From: Desulfuromonadaceae bacterium
GTDB taxonomy: Bacteria; Desulfobacterota; Desulfuromonadia; Geobacterales; Pseudopelobacteraceae
DNA length: 64,000 nt
NCBI GenBank assembly: GCA_028683435.1
Contig: JAQUIG010000003.1
Span: 1 to 64,000 of the forward strand
Direction of reading: 5' to 3'
The translations under genes were made by a program, and so were the position numbers. Position 1 is the stretch's first letter. Every line of letters begins with the position of its first letter. The notes below the pieces were generated by a model, which saw only the letters and a list, made by a program, of their open reading frames with translations, had not been told where the DNA came from and did not search any database. This document shows positions 25,116 to 34,807 of the stretch, in pieces.

Positions 25116-25997
25116 ATGCCGCGAGTTATTACCATCATAAATATTGTTCTGGGGGCCATCATCATTGCCCTGGCGGCGGCGATCGCTACGGAGCTACTGT
25201 CAGACCGTCTCGGGAGCAAGTTTCTCCCCAAAGGAGCATCTACAGCCACCGCTCCCGCAGCCCTCTCACCTCGTACTGAAGATCTCTCCTTTTACGCCCC
25301 GATCCTGACGGTCGGTCTGTTCGGCAGTGCGACCCAGGGGCCGCTTACAGCTGTCACAAATGCTTCCGCTGCGATGCAGGCCGCTCCGACCACAGCACCG
25401 GTCGAACTGATGCTGATTGGTACGTCCGTCGGATCGTTCCGTGAGACCTTTGCCCTGGTGCGGCATACGACGAAAAATGAAGAACGGGTGTTTCGGCTGG
25501 GAGATATGGTTTTTGATGCCGGGCGGCTGGCTGAGGTCCGCAAGGAAAGTGCCTTCATTGTCATCAACAACAAGAAAGTCGAACTGCTGACCCCCATGAC
25601 GCCGCCTGTATCATCCCCCCCCGGTCAACAGCCGGCGGGAACCCCGCAAACAGCCGCAGCGGTAGCCAGGACCGGAGCCGGCAGTTTCGTTATCGATCAG
25701 CGCGCCCTCAACGCCACGCTGGATAACCCGGCCCAGGCGATGAGCGACGCCCGTCTCCTTCCGAGCCAGAAGGATGGCAAGGTCGAGGGTTTCCGGGCCT
25801 CGGAGGTAAAGCCGAACGGACTTTTTGCCATGATCGGCATTAAAAACGGTGACGTTCTGCTCCGCTTGAACGATTTTCCGATGGATTCGCCCGACAAGGC
25901 GCTACAGTCATTCATCGCCCTCAAGGGACAGAATCGGCTGAAGCTCGATATCATACGCGACGGGCAGCCGCAGACGTTCAATTACGATATCAGATAA
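25116..25997 (+). CDS. gspC: Type II secretion protein GspC
   Basis: GspC links the outer-membrane secretin to the inner-membrane platform. The 293-residue protein has one N-terminal membrane helix (about 5-27), a homology region (about 90-155, with GSFRETFALVRH and VFRLGDMV), a Pro/Gln/Thr-rich linker and a C-terminal PDZ-like domain (about 205-293, GLFAMIGIKNGDVLLRLN). The ribosome site is weak (CAGGTTGCT). It is 24 bases ahead of gspD. The A+T-rich gap after dapF contains no terminator, so the two may be co-transcribed. Confidence 0.88.
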   Translation: MPRVITIINIVLGAIIIALAAAIATELLSDRLGSKFLPKGASTATAPAALSPRTEDLSFYAPILTVGLFGSATQGPLTAVTNASAAMQAAPTTAPVELMLIGTSVGSFRETFALVRHTTKNEERVFRLGDMVFDAGRLAEVRKESAFIVINNKKVELLTPMTPPVSSPPGQQPAGTPQTAAAVARTGAGSFVIDQRALNATLDNPAQAMSDARLLPSQKDGKVEGFRASEVKPNGLFAMIGIKNGDVLLRLNDFPMDSPDKALQSFIALKGQNRLKLDIIRDGQPQTFNYDIR

Positions 25998-26021
25998 AAC
26001 AGCAATAATCAGGAGGTACTC

Positions 26022-27920
26022 TTGGCTCGATATCTGTTACGCACATTTTGTACCCTCGTTCTGGTGGGAACGCTTTTGGCCTCTCCGGTGCTGGCCGCCG
26101 GCGGCAAAGGGGTGGTGCTGAATTTCAATGAGGTGGATATCTCCACCATGGTGAAGTTCATCAGTGACCTGACCGGCAGAAACTTTATCCTTGATGAACG
26201 GGTTAAAGGGAAAATATCGGTGTATTCTCCCTCCAAGCTCTCGATCGAAGAGGCATACAACGTCTTTACCTCCGTACTGGAGCTGAAGGGGTTCACCGTC
26301 GTGCAGAGCGGCAGGGTCGGCAAGATCGTCCCGTCTTCTTCTGCCAGGCAATCAGGCTTCAGGCTGCTGCCGGAGGGTGCGCAGGCCCCGGTCAACGAGA
26401 ACTATGTCGCCCAGGTGACCAAGCTGGAATATATAACCGCCCAGGAAGCGCTGGCTTTTCTGCAGCCGATGGTTTCCAAAGATGGGCACATATCGGCCTT
26501 CGGCCCGGGCAATCTGCTCCTGATGGTTGATTCTTCGATAAACATTCGCAAGCTGCATGGGCTTCTGCAGAGTATTGACACTGAACGGACCCGTGAGGGA
26601 CTTGAGATCATCTATCTGAAGAACGCTTCGGCTGAAAGTGTGGCAACAACTGTTCAGGGGTGGCTGACCGGTTCGGACGCCAAAACTCCCGGGCAGCCAG
26701 CTGTTCGTGGCGGATCGGGGAGCACGACAAGCGTTATGGCAGATCAGCGTCTCAATGCCCTGCTGATTTTCGGCAACGAAACGACTAAGGCGTCGATTCG
26801 AGAACTGGTTGCAAAACTGGATGTCACACCCCCTGAAGCGAGCAGCAAGGTCAACGTCTATTATCTCGAAAACACTGATGCGACCGAGATGGCAAAAGTT
26901 CTGGAAGGTGTCGTCAAGGGGATCAGCGCACCGGCAACGGGTCAGCCGGGCGCCGCTGCACCGCAGTCATCCCCCTTCGAAAGCGGCAAGGTTACCATCA
27001 CCCCTGATAAGGCTTCCAATTCGCTCGTCATCATGGCCTCCCCCAATGACTATACCAATCTGGTCCAGGTGATTAAAAAACTTGACCTCCGCAGCAAACA
27101 GGTCTTTGTGCAGGTGCTGATCGCCGAGGTATCGCTCGATAAATCAAACGAATTCGGGTTGCAAACCGGGCTGATCGGAGGTGGCTCCCCCAACAGTAAC
27201 CTCACGGTGGCCGGGATGTACGATCCGCTTGGAACGCTTGGCACTATCGGTACCATTCTTGCTTCGGGCGGGACACTAACCCCCGGCCTCGTCGCCAGCC
27301 CGCTCAATATTACGGCCGTGCTCAAGGCGCTGGACAAAAAAGGGCTGCTGAACATTCTCTCCACCCCCAATATTCTGACCTCCGACAACAAAGAGGCGGA
27401 GATCAATGTCGGTGAAAACGTGCCGTTTCAAGGGTCTGCAACACAGAGCACGTACGGTACCACACAATCTGTTGAGCGTAAGGATATCGGCATCAACCTT
27501 AAAATCAAGCCTCAGATCAGCGAAGGTGATTATATCCGCATGGATATCAATCAGGAAATTTCAGCGGTAAAGGACAGCAAAGGAGAGGCGGTCGATCTGG
27601 TTACGACCAAGCGCTCGGCCAAGACCAGTGTTGTTGTCAAGGACAAGGAGACGGTGGTGATCGGTGGCCTTATCCAGGACACCGAAGAGGATACCGTCAG
27701 CAAGGTGCCGCTCCTCGGAGATATTCCTCTTTTGGGATGGCTGTTCAAGACCAAATCAAAGGTACGCAAGAAAACCAACCTGATGATTCTGCTGACACCT
27801 CATATCGTCAGGGATGCCGCCGATCTGGCGGAGATGACGCGCATCCAGCGCCAGTCGTTCGGAGAATCAGCGAAAAAGTACGAACCGGTCGACGTGCAAA
27901 AAGAGATTTTCGGCAAATGA
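26022..27920 (+). CDS. gspD: Type II secretion secretin GspD
   Basis: The 632-residue outer-membrane secretin. A signal peptide (MARYLLRTFCTLVLVGTLLA, cut near VLA-AG) is followed by N0 (FNEVDISTMVKFISDLTGRN), N1-N3 ring domains (about 120-380), and the secretin domain (about 400-600) with NVGENVPFQG and the closing VPLLGDIPLLGWLFKTK signature. The start is a TTG with AGGAGG five bases upstream; the signal peptide begins exactly there. It overlaps gspE by four bases. No pilotin-type S-domain is obvious at the C-terminus. Confidence 0.94.
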   Translation: MARYLLRTFCTLVLVGTLLASPVLAAGGKGVVLNFNEVDISTMVKFISDLTGRNFILDERVKGKISVYSPSKLSIEEAYNVFTSVLELKGFTVVQSGRVGKIVPSSSARQSGFRLLPEGAQAPVNENYVAQVTKLEYITAQEALAFLQPMVSKDGHISAFGPGNLLLMVDSSINIRKLHGLLQSIDTERTREGLEIIYLKNASAESVATTVQGWLTGSDAKTPGQPAVRGGSGSTTSVMADQRLNALLIFGNETTKASIRELVAKLDVTPPEASSKVNVYYLENTDATEMAKVLEGVVKGISAPATGQPGAAAPQSSPFESGKVTITPDKASNSLVIMASPNDYTNLVQVIKKLDLRSKQVFVQVLIAEVSLDKSNEFGLQTGLIGGGSPNSNLTVAGMYDPLGTLGTIGTILASGGTLTPGLVASPLNITAVLKALDKKGLLNILSTPNILTSDNKEAEINVGENVPFQGSATQSTYGTTQSVERKDIGINLKIKPQISEGDYIRMDINQEISAVKDSKGEAVDLVTTKRSAKTSVVVKDKETVVIGGLIQDTEEDTVSKVPLLGDIPLLGWLFKTKSKVRKKTNLMILLTPHIVRDAADLAEMTRIQRQSFGESAKKYEPVDVQKEIFGK

Positions 27921-29494
27921 GTAACGGCACAGATAGCGTTTCTGATCAGTTGCTGGCCGTTGCCGGCCAGCTGGGAATAGAGTGTCAGCTCGAAATCCAG
28001 GCAGATGAAGTTGACTCCGGGCTTCTGAACCGTCTCCCCCTGACGTTCGCACGTACCAATTCCATCTTGCCGCTGCAGGAAGTCGACGGCGTGGTCAGGG
28101 TTGCCGTTTCAAGTGCCGCCGGGATGTTGCAGCTTGACGAACTCCGTTTGCTGTTCGGCAAGCAGACCGAAGCGGTGCTGGTGCCGGCGCCACACCTGGC
28201 GGACGTCATCAATCAAGTATACGCCGGCGTTTCCGGGACAGCGAGTGAAGTTCTGCAGGAGCTGCAGGGGGATGACCTCTCTACGGTTGCCACCGAACTT
28301 AACAATCCTACGGATCTGCTGGATCTCTCTGATGAAGCTCCGGTTATCCGGCTGCTGAACTCAATCCTTTCGGAAGCGGTCAAAGAGCGGGTCAGTGACG
28401 TCCATATAGAACCGTACGAGCGGGATCTTCTGGTGCGCTTCCGCATCGACGGCATTCTCTATGAAAAACTCTCTCCCCCTAAAATCATCCAGGACGCACT
28501 GGTTTCGCGCGTCAAGATCATGGCGGGGCTCAACATCGCCGAGAAACGCCTGCCGCAGGACGGCCGCATCCGTGTGCGGGTCGCCGGCCGAGATGTTGAT
28601 ATCCGCGTCTCGATCATCCCGACATACTACGGCGAACGGGCCGTGCTCCGTCTGCTGGACAAGAAGAAGGGAATTCTCTCCCTTTCAGATATTGGTCTTG
28701 GTGAATATGGCGTCCGTACGCTGGAGCGGATGCTAAACCGGACGAGCGGCATCATCCTCGTGACCGGTCCGACCGGCAGCGGTAAATCTACCACGCTCTA
28801 CGCCGCGCTGAATCGTGTCAACACCAGCGAAAAAAACATCATTACCATTGAAGACCCGATCGAATACCAGATCAGGGGGATCGGCCAGATTCAGGTCAAC
28901 CCGAAGATAGATCTGACCTTCGCCGGCGGCCTCCGCTCGATCCTTCGCCAAGATCCGGACATCATCATGGTCGGCGAGATCCGCGATGCCGAAACGGCCG
29001 AAATTGCCATCCAGGCAAGCTTGACCGGGCATCTGGTGCTTTCGACGCTGCATACCAACGATGCCGCCACCGCCGTGACCCGCCTGGTGGATATGGGGAT
29101 CGAACCGTTCATGATCGCCTCCTCCCTTTCTGCCGTCGTTGCCCAGCGCCTCGTGCGGGTGATCTGTCCGCATTGCCGCGAAGAGTATCGTCCGGTGGAG
29201 CGGTATGCCGGAGTGGTCCTCCCCGAAAAGCTGTATCGTGGCCGTGGCTGTGATGCCTGTTTTGGGCTCGGCACCCTGGGACGAACCGCCATCTATGAAA
29301 TAATGCCGGTTGACCAGGAGCTCTGCTCGATGATCATTCGCCGCTCGCACGCCGGCGAGATCAAGGAATATGCGGTTGCGCACGGCATGAAGACCCTGCG
29401 TGATGACGGCATCGCCCGCGCCGCCGCCGGGATTACCACCATCGAAGAGGTCCTGCGCGTTACCCAGGACGATTATGCCGACGTTCCGCTATAA
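27917..29494 (+). CDS. gspE: Type II secretion ATPase GspE
   Basis: The 525-residue cytoplasmic hexameric ATPase that drives pseudopilus assembly. The N-terminal domain (about 1-130) precedes the catalytic domain with Walker A GPTGSGKST (about 284-292), the Asp box ITIEDPIEYQI, Walker B PDIIMVGEIRD and the His box LSTLHTNDA. The zinc module with CPHC and CDAC (about 420-455) is present. The ATG overlaps the gspD stop as ATGA; the longer frame upstream lies inside gspD and is rejected. It overlaps gspF by 20 bases. Confidence 0.95.
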   Translation: MSNGTDSVSDQLLAVAGQLGIECQLEIQADEVDSGLLNRLPLTFARTNSILPLQEVDGVVRVAVSSAAGMLQLDELRLLFGKQTEAVLVPAPHLADVINQVYAGVSGTASEVLQELQGDDLSTVATELNNPTDLLDLSDEAPVIRLLNSILSEAVKERVSDVHIEPYERDLLVRFRIDGILYEKLSPPKIIQDALVSRVKIMAGLNIAEKRLPQDGRIRVRVAGRDVDIRVSIIPTYYGERAVLRLLDKKKGILSLSDIGLGEYGVRTLERMLNRTSGIILVTGPTGSGKSTTLYAALNRVNTSEKNIITIEDPIEYQIRGIGQIQVNPKIDLTFAGGLRSILRQDPDIIMVGEIRDAETAEIAIQASLTGHLVLSTLHTNDAATAVTRLVDMGIEPFMIASSLSAVVAQRLVRVICPHCREEYRPVERYAGVVLPEKLYRGRGCDACFGLGTLGRTAIYEIMPVDQELCSMIIRRSHAGEIKEYAVAHGMKTLRDDGIARAAAGITTIEEVLRVTQDDYADVPL

Positions 29495-30686
29495 AGCCTA
29501 CAGTGCCACCGGCTCTTCGGTTTCCGGTACGGTCGAGGCCGATTCCGAACGTCAGGCGATGCAGCAGCTCAAAGGGCAGGGATTGCTGCCGCGTGAGGTG
29601 ACCGAAGAGGGTGCCGCCGGGGGGCGCTCCAGATCCTTCTCCTTCCGCCGGGGTGTCCCTGCTGATGAACTCTCGCTCTTCACCCGTCGCCTTGCCACTC
29701 TGGTTGCGTCATCGATACCGCTCTTTGAAGCGATGGGGTCGCTCTGCGAGCAGGAGGAGAACGGCCCTCTCCGTCAGGCCCTCGTACGGGTAAAAGAACG
29801 CATCGCCGAAGGGACTTCGCTGTCTCGGGCGCTTGCGGCTGAGCCGGATATCTTCGGTGAAAGTTATGTCAGCATGGTAGCGGCCGGCGAGGCTGGCGGC
29901 GCTCTTGATGCTGTACTGGAGCGGCTGGCTGATTTTCTGGAGGAGCAGGAGCAGGTACGGAGCAAGGTCACATCCGCCCTTGCTTATCCGATCCTGATGG
30001 TATTCGTCGGGGGGGGAGTGATGCTCTTCCTGCTGACGGTCGTCATCCCGCGCATCGTAACAATTTTTGAAGACAGCAAAGCCGCCCTGCCGCTGATCAC
30101 GATCATCCTCATCAAAGTAAGTCATTTTCTCCAAGGGTATTGGTGGATCCCTGTCTCCCTGATAGTCGCCTCTGTGCCACTCTACCGCCGTGCCATGAAG
30201 CGCGATGATCTCCGTCTGAAGCGTGACGCTCTGCTGCTGCGGCTTCCGATGGCCGGCGGCATGCTGCAACGCTTGATCCTCTCCCGCTTCGCCCGTGTTC
30301 TCGGTCTGCTCCTCTCCAGCGGCGTACCGATTATGAAGGCTCTGGAGATCACCGGCGAGGTACTTGTCAACCGGGTCTACCGCTCTTTTCTCCGTGGCGT
30401 GATGGAGGATGTTGCCCAGGGGGGGAGTCTCTCGACAAGCCTGAAAAAGAGTCCACTTTTCCCGCCGCTTCTGGTGCATCTGGCCGGTGTCGGCGAGAAG
30501 AGCGGCAATCTGGAAGGTATGCTGGTAAAGGCGGGTGTCGCCTATGAACGTGAGTTCAGTGCCCGCCTGACGCGGCTGATGGGACTGATGGAGCCGCTGC
30601 TGGTTCTGGCGATGGGGGTTGCGGTCGGCATCGTGGTGCTGGCGGTGCTACTGCCGATTTTCGAGCTGAATCAGCTGATCAAGTAG
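29475..30686 (+). CDS. gspF: Type II secretion inner-membrane protein GspF
   Basis: The 403-residue platform protein, with three membrane helices and two cytoplasmic T2SSF domains. The start MPTFRYKAYSATG is the family opening; the ATG at 29475 lies within gspE, an overlap of 20 bases. Domain 1 spans about 60-185 (FTRRLATLVASSIPL, SMVAAGEAGGALDAVLERL) and domain 2 about 265-390 (FARVLGLLLSSGVPI, GVGEKSGNLEGML). No pseudopilin genes follow, so gspG-K must lie elsewhere or this set serves a related machine. Confidence 0.94.
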   Translation: MPTFRYKAYSATGSSVSGTVEADSERQAMQQLKGQGLLPREVTEEGAAGGRSRSFSFRRGVPADELSLFTRRLATLVASSIPLFEAMGSLCEQEENGPLRQALVRVKERIAEGTSLSRALAAEPDIFGESYVSMVAAGEAGGALDAVLERLADFLEEQEQVRSKVTSALAYPILMVFVGGGVMLFLLTVVIPRIVTIFEDSKAALPLITIILIKVSHFLQGYWWIPVSLIVASVPLYRRAMKRDDLRLKRDALLLRLPMAGGMLQRLILSRFARVLGLLLSSGVPIMKALEITGEVLVNRVYRSFLRGVMEDVAQGGSLSTSLKKSPLFPPLLVHLAGVGEKSGNLEGMLVKAGVAYEREFSARLTRLMGLMEPLLVLAMGVAVGIVVLAVLLPIFELNQLIK

Positions 30687-30756
30687 GATGCTCTTCATGC
30701 CGGGACACAGCCTCCTGAAAATCGGTATGGACCAGGTTTCCTGATATGGGGAGAGT

Positions 30757-32949
30757 ATGGCAGTAGCAGGGGAGATCCAGAAACAGGTTTTTGACCTTCT
30801 TTCGCGCGCCTCCAACATCTCTTTTGTGACTGCAGATCAGGAGGGGGGGAGCGTCAGCGTACTGGCCCCAGGTCAGCGGGTCAGTGCCGAAGTCTTATCG
30901 ACGCTGCCCAATAACCGGGCACAGGTGCAGGTCGGAGCCGAGCGTTTCAACCTTGATCTGCCGATGGCGGTTCGGGTCGGACAGTCCCTTGAGATGACCT
31001 TTGTCTCCAATGATCCGCGCTCCACCTTTGCCATCGCCCGCCAAACCGGTATCGCCCCGCCGGTGAGCCTTTCCGATGCCTCTCGCCTGTTAAGCCTGCT
31101 GGTCCCAGCCGAACAGACAGCCGATCCGCAGCTCCGCTCCTCCTTGCAGAGCATCGGTGAGATGCTGCGGCGTTCATCAGGAGAAGCCGCCGTGCTGGCC
31201 AACCTGCTGGATGAAGCGCTGATCTACGGAGCGGGGAAGGATTCGGCGCAAGCCACTTTAGCAGCTGGCGATGCCACCAAGGATTCTGGAGGGGCGCCGG
31301 GAACGGGGCGGTTAACTCCGGACCAGGCGCGTCTGGCGACGTTTGAAACAAATGCGGCCCAGATCCTCAGAAACATAGCCCAGAATTCACGCTTTACCCT
31401 TATTGAGGCAGCCAGTCAACCGCTGACGCCGTTGCCGCTCCTGCCTGGTGAAGAGGTCAGTGCGGCAATAGTCGGCACCCTGCCGGGTGGAAGAGCCATT
31501 GTACAGTTAGCCGGGACGACCCTGGAGCTGTTGCTCCCGCAGAAGGTCCAGCCGGGCGAAATCCTGCGCCTGACCTACCTGTCGGGAGAGCCTAAGCCCA
31601 CCTTTGCACTTTCCCGGGCACTCCCCGAAGGCGCTCCGCCTCTGCTGAGCGAGGCCGGACGCTGGCTGAGCGTGCTTGAACATAGCGAAGGGGGAGTGTC
31701 CAGCCAGCAGGCCTATGTGCTGGAACGGTTGAACAGTGTGCTGAAAAGTCTCCCCACGGATTCACCCGCCTTCAGCATTATTTCGGATGAAGCGCTGACC
31801 TACCAGAGAAGTCGGCAGATGCCGACGATATCCGATCCATCCGCCGCCCTTGCCGTCGCGGCGCAGAACAGTGCAGCGTCCGGAAACGGTATTGTGTTGA
31901 GCGACGATATGGCCAAACTTCTTCAGGCCGTTATCAAGGGAAACCGCCTGGCACTTCTTGAAGCTCTCAACCAGCAGGCCATACCGGCTGGTTTTGCGCC
32001 GGGGCAGCAGCTCCGGGGCGAGGTGATGGCATCCCTGGGCGGGGGGCGGTTTTCCGTCATGGTCGGCGCGCAGATGCTGGAGTTCCTCATGCCGAAAGGT
32101 GTCAGGCGTGGCGACCGCATCAATCTGTTTTTCATAACCGAAGAGCCGCATATGATATTTCTGATGGCGCGTTTCGGCCGTGTGTGGGACTCAAAAGTCA
32201 GCGACACCGGCCGCTGGCTGAGCGGCTTTCTCGGTGAAGCGTCCGGGCAGCTGCCGGCAGAGGCAACGATGGGCCTTCTGCGGACATTGCTGGCTGAGGC
32301 GACGACTGATGCTTCACTGCTCGGCCGGATGCTGCAGCAGGGCCTTCGTGAAAGCGGCCTGTTTTACGAGTCTCACCTGGCCCGCTGGTTCGGTGGCAAC
32401 TACAAACTGGGAGACCTCCTCAGGGAACCGCAAGGGTGTTTGTCTCCGCGCCTGCCCCAGGCGGGGGAACAGGGGGCTCCGATTGACGAGTTTGTTCTGG
32501 GGAGTGTTCGGAGCGGCGCAGCTGAAATAATTGAGGCGCTCTTTAAAAAAGCAGGCAGCAGCATGGCACATGAAGGAATAGCTGATCAGCGCGCCCTGCC
32601 GATCGTCGGCGAACAGCTGTCCGCGCTACAGAACGGCCAGCTGCTGTTTCGGGGTGATCTGTTCCCCGGGCAGTACATGGAGTGGACCGTTGCCGAGCGG
32701 GAAGCGGAGCGGAACCGGTCCGGCGCCCGAGAGCGGAGCTGGGAAACGAGCATAACCATTAGTCTGCCGAAACTGGGACCGGTCACGGCGCTGCTCACAC
32801 TCAATGGTGCCTGTGTCACCGTTAAAGTCACTGCCGGAAACAGCGCGACTGTCCCGGCTCTGGAAGATGGCAGGGCCCGCCTGGTTGAACAGTTGGAAGG
32901 AGCCGGACTTACACCGGCAGAGATGAGCATCAGCCATGCCGCGCCGTGA
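30757..32949 (+). CDS. Triple-repeat FliK-like hook-length protein
   Basis: A 730-residue soluble protein built from three copies of a unit of about 185 residues. Each opens with a beta-rich segment, PGQ/PGE-x-V...LP-x-x-RA-x-V...LP...V-x-x-G...F/L-x-R, at about 36-95, 228-287 and 413-472, followed by a helical stretch (RLLSLL, RWLSVL, RWLSGFL). The C-terminal 150 residues resemble the Flg_hook domain of FliK that talks to FlhB. The next gene encodes an FlhB C-terminal-like domain, which supports a FliK-type role. GGGGAGAG precedes the ATG. A second, ordinary fliK lies at 46249-47739. Confidence 0.75.
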   Translation: MAVAGEIQKQVFDLLSRASNISFVTADQEGGSVSVLAPGQRVSAEVLSTLPNNRAQVQVGAERFNLDLPMAVRVGQSLEMTFVSNDPRSTFAIARQTGIAPPVSLSDASRLLSLLVPAEQTADPQLRSSLQSIGEMLRRSSGEAAVLANLLDEALIYGAGKDSAQATLAAGDATKDSGGAPGTGRLTPDQARLATFETNAAQILRNIAQNSRFTLIEAASQPLTPLPLLPGEEVSAAIVGTLPGGRAIVQLAGTTLELLLPQKVQPGEILRLTYLSGEPKPTFALSRALPEGAPPLLSEAGRWLSVLEHSEGGVSSQQAYVLERLNSVLKSLPTDSPAFSIISDEALTYQRSRQMPTISDPSAALAVAAQNSAASGNGIVLSDDMAKLLQAVIKGNRLALLEALNQQAIPAGFAPGQQLRGEVMASLGGGRFSVMVGAQMLEFLMPKGVRRGDRINLFFITEEPHMIFLMARFGRVWDSKVSDTGRWLSGFLGEASGQLPAEATMGLLRTLLAEATTDASLLGRMLQQGLRESGLFYESHLARWFGGNYKLGDLLREPQGCLSPRLPQAGEQGAPIDEFVLGSVRSGAAEIIEALFKKAGSSMAHEGIADQRALPIVGEQLSALQNGQLLFRGDLFPGQYMEWTVAEREAERNRSGARERSWETSITISLPKLGPVTALLTLNGACVTVKVTAGNSATVPALEDGRARLVEQLEGAGLTPAEMSISHAAP

Positions 32950-33208
32950 CGATGAAGAGCGCCGTGCGGCGGCGCTTTCCTACAAACAGGGGTACTATGC
33001 CCCGGTTGTCGTTGCCCGGGGGAAGGGGGTTGTCGCGGAGGCGATCATCGCCTGTGCCCATGAAGCCGGTGTGTATGTCCATGAGTCGCCGGAGCTGGTC
33101 AGGCTTTTGATGCAGGTCGACGATGATCAGTTCATACCCCCCGAGCTGTATCGGGCGGTTGCTGAAGTGCTGGTATGGCTGCAGTGGCTGGAGGATCAGC
33201 AGAAGTAA
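32936..33208 (+). CDS. FlhB C-terminal-domain-like protein (FlhX type)
   Basis: A 90-residue protein matching the cytoplasmic substrate-switch domain of FlhB: AAALSYKQGYYAPVVVARGKG, then VVAEAIIACAHEAGVYVHESPELVRLL and IPPELYRAVAEVLVWL. The autocleavage motif NPTH is absent, its place being occupied by residues around YYAPVV. Such stand-alone modules (FlhX) can partly replace the FlhB C-domain in some bacteria. It overlaps the FliK-like gene by 14 bases, so the two are translationally coupled and probably interact. Confidence 0.85.
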   Translation: MPRRDDEERRAAALSYKQGYYAPVVVARGKGVVAEAIIACAHEAGVYVHESPELVRLLMQVDDDQFIPPELYRAVAEVLVWLQWLEDQQK

Positions 33209-33229
33209 GCAATGTGTAAGGAGTAATTG

Positions 33230-34639
33230 ATGCAGATCAAGTTTGGTACCGATGGCTGGAGGGGTATTATTGCCCGGGATTTCACCTTTGATAATCTTTC
33301 ACAGGTGGCACAGGCCACCATGGATTATCTGAACCGCGAGGGGGTGGGGGACAAGGGACTGGTAATCGGCTATGACCGACGTTTTCTCTCACGCGATTTC
33401 GCCAGACGGGTGGCAGAAATTGCGGCCGGCAACGGCATCCATGTACGCTTGACGGAGGATTATGCCCCGACGCCGGCGGTTTCATGGGCCGTACGCGAGT
33501 GTGGCGCCGGAGCCGGGGTTATGATCACCGCCAGTCATAATCCTCCAGAATATAACGGTTTTAAAATCAAGGAGGCCTTTGGCGGTCCCGCCCTCCCCGC
33601 GACAACATTAATTCTTGAAGAAATCGTTGCGTATAATCAGGGAAACGATCGTCGAATTATATCGATTCCGTATGATGAGGCTCTGGAAAAAGGAACTATT
33701 GAACTATTTGACCCGTGTGAAGGCTATTTTCATCAGCTCAGCCGCTACGTTGACCTCGACCTGATTGCAAAGGCCGGGATCAGGGCGGTGGTTGATCCGA
33801 TGTACGGCGCCGGTTGCGGTTTTATACCTCGCCTCCTCCCCGGGGTCGATGAAATCCACAACAGCGAAAATCCCCTGTTCGGCGGCCGGGCACCTGAACC
33901 GATCGGCCAGCATCTGCAGGAATTATCGGCGCTGCTCAAAAGTGGGAAATACACTGTCGGCCTGGCTCTGGACGGCGATGCCGACCGTATCGGCGCCGTT
34001 GATGAAAACGGTGACTTCTTCTCCTCCCATTGTATCTTTACCGTTATCCTGCGGCACCTGATCGAGTATAAAAAGATGACCGGAGCTGTTGTCAAGACGG
34101 TCTCGACAACCAGGATGGTGGACCTGCTGGCGGAAAAATTCGGGTTGGAACTCTTTGAAACGCCGATCGGGTTTAAACATATCTGTGAGCTGATGCTGGA
34201 GCGCGATATTCTCATGGGTGGTGAAGAATCGGGAGGACTGGGAGTGAAAGGGCATATCCCGGAGCGGGACGGTATCCTGCTTGGGCTGCTGCTGCTGGAA
34301 GCGGTCGCGGTGAGCGGCAAGGGGCTGCGACAGCTTCTTGATGAAACGATGGATGAGATCGGGCATTTTTACTATCAACGGATTGACCGTCGTATCGAAA
34401 GTACCGCCAAAGAGCAGCTGATCACCAGGCTGCGCAGCCACCCTCCGGCAGCGATAGATGGTCAGCGGGTTGCCGCCACCAATTTCAGCGACGGTTTCAA
34501 GTTCATCTTTGAAAACGGCGACTGGCTCCTGATCCGTCCGTCCGGGACAGAGCCGGTTTTACGCCTGTACAGTGAAGCGGGAACGCTTGACCAGGTTGAG
34601 CGCTTCCTGCGCCAGGGGGTAATGATCGCCGGCTGTTAA
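33230..34639 (+). CDS. Phosphoglucomutase/phosphomannomutase family enzyme
   Basis: A 469-residue alpha-D-phosphohexomutase that shifts phosphate between C1 and C6 of a hexose. All four loops are visible: the phosphoserine loop TASHNPPEYNG (about 101-111), metal-binding DGDADRIG (about 245-252), sugar-binding GGEESGG (about 332-338) and the phosphate loop RPSGTEPVLRLY (about 433-444). The ATG at 33230 has AAGGAG upstream and is preferred over an adjacent in-frame TTG. Substrate (glucose, mannose or glucosamine) cannot be told from these motifs. Confidence 0.92.
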   Translation: MQIKFGTDGWRGIIARDFTFDNLSQVAQATMDYLNREGVGDKGLVIGYDRRFLSRDFARRVAEIAAGNGIHVRLTEDYAPTPAVSWAVRECGAGAGVMITASHNPPEYNGFKIKEAFGGPALPATTLILEEIVAYNQGNDRRIISIPYDEALEKGTIELFDPCEGYFHQLSRYVDLDLIAKAGIRAVVDPMYGAGCGFIPRLLPGVDEIHNSENPLFGGRAPEPIGQHLQELSALLKSGKYTVGLALDGDADRIGAVDENGDFFSSHCIFTVILRHLIEYKKMTGAVVKTVSTTRMVDLLAEKFGLELFETPIGFKHICELMLERDILMGGEESGGLGVKGHIPERDGILLGLLLLEAVAVSGKGLRQLLDETMDEIGHFYYQRIDRRIESTAKEQLITRLRSHPPAAIDGQRVAATNFSDGFKFIFENGDWLLIRPSGTEPVLRLYSEAGTLDQVERFLRQGVMIAGC

Positions 34640-34688
34640 TCTGTTTACATCCGGAAAATAAAAGATTCTGAACATCATCACTACACGG

Positions 34689-34716
34689 TTGCACTGGCGA
34701 AAAAAACAGTTATAAT
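34689..34716 (+). promoter_or_regulatory. Sigma-70 promoter of the cheY-cheX operon
   Basis: TTGCAC (34689-34694), 16 bases, TATAAT (34711-34716), a perfect -10. It lies about 90 bases ahead of the cheY ATG. A small hairpin (GCGACT-CTAA-AGTCGT) follows at the expected start of the transcript. Confidence 0.7.
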
Positions 34717-34807
34717 CCTGCGACTCTAAAGTCGTGCGCACAGACCGCAACACGCGCTGAATATTCATCCATATTGCATGGAAAACTACGAGAAGGAGCA
34801 CACTGCT

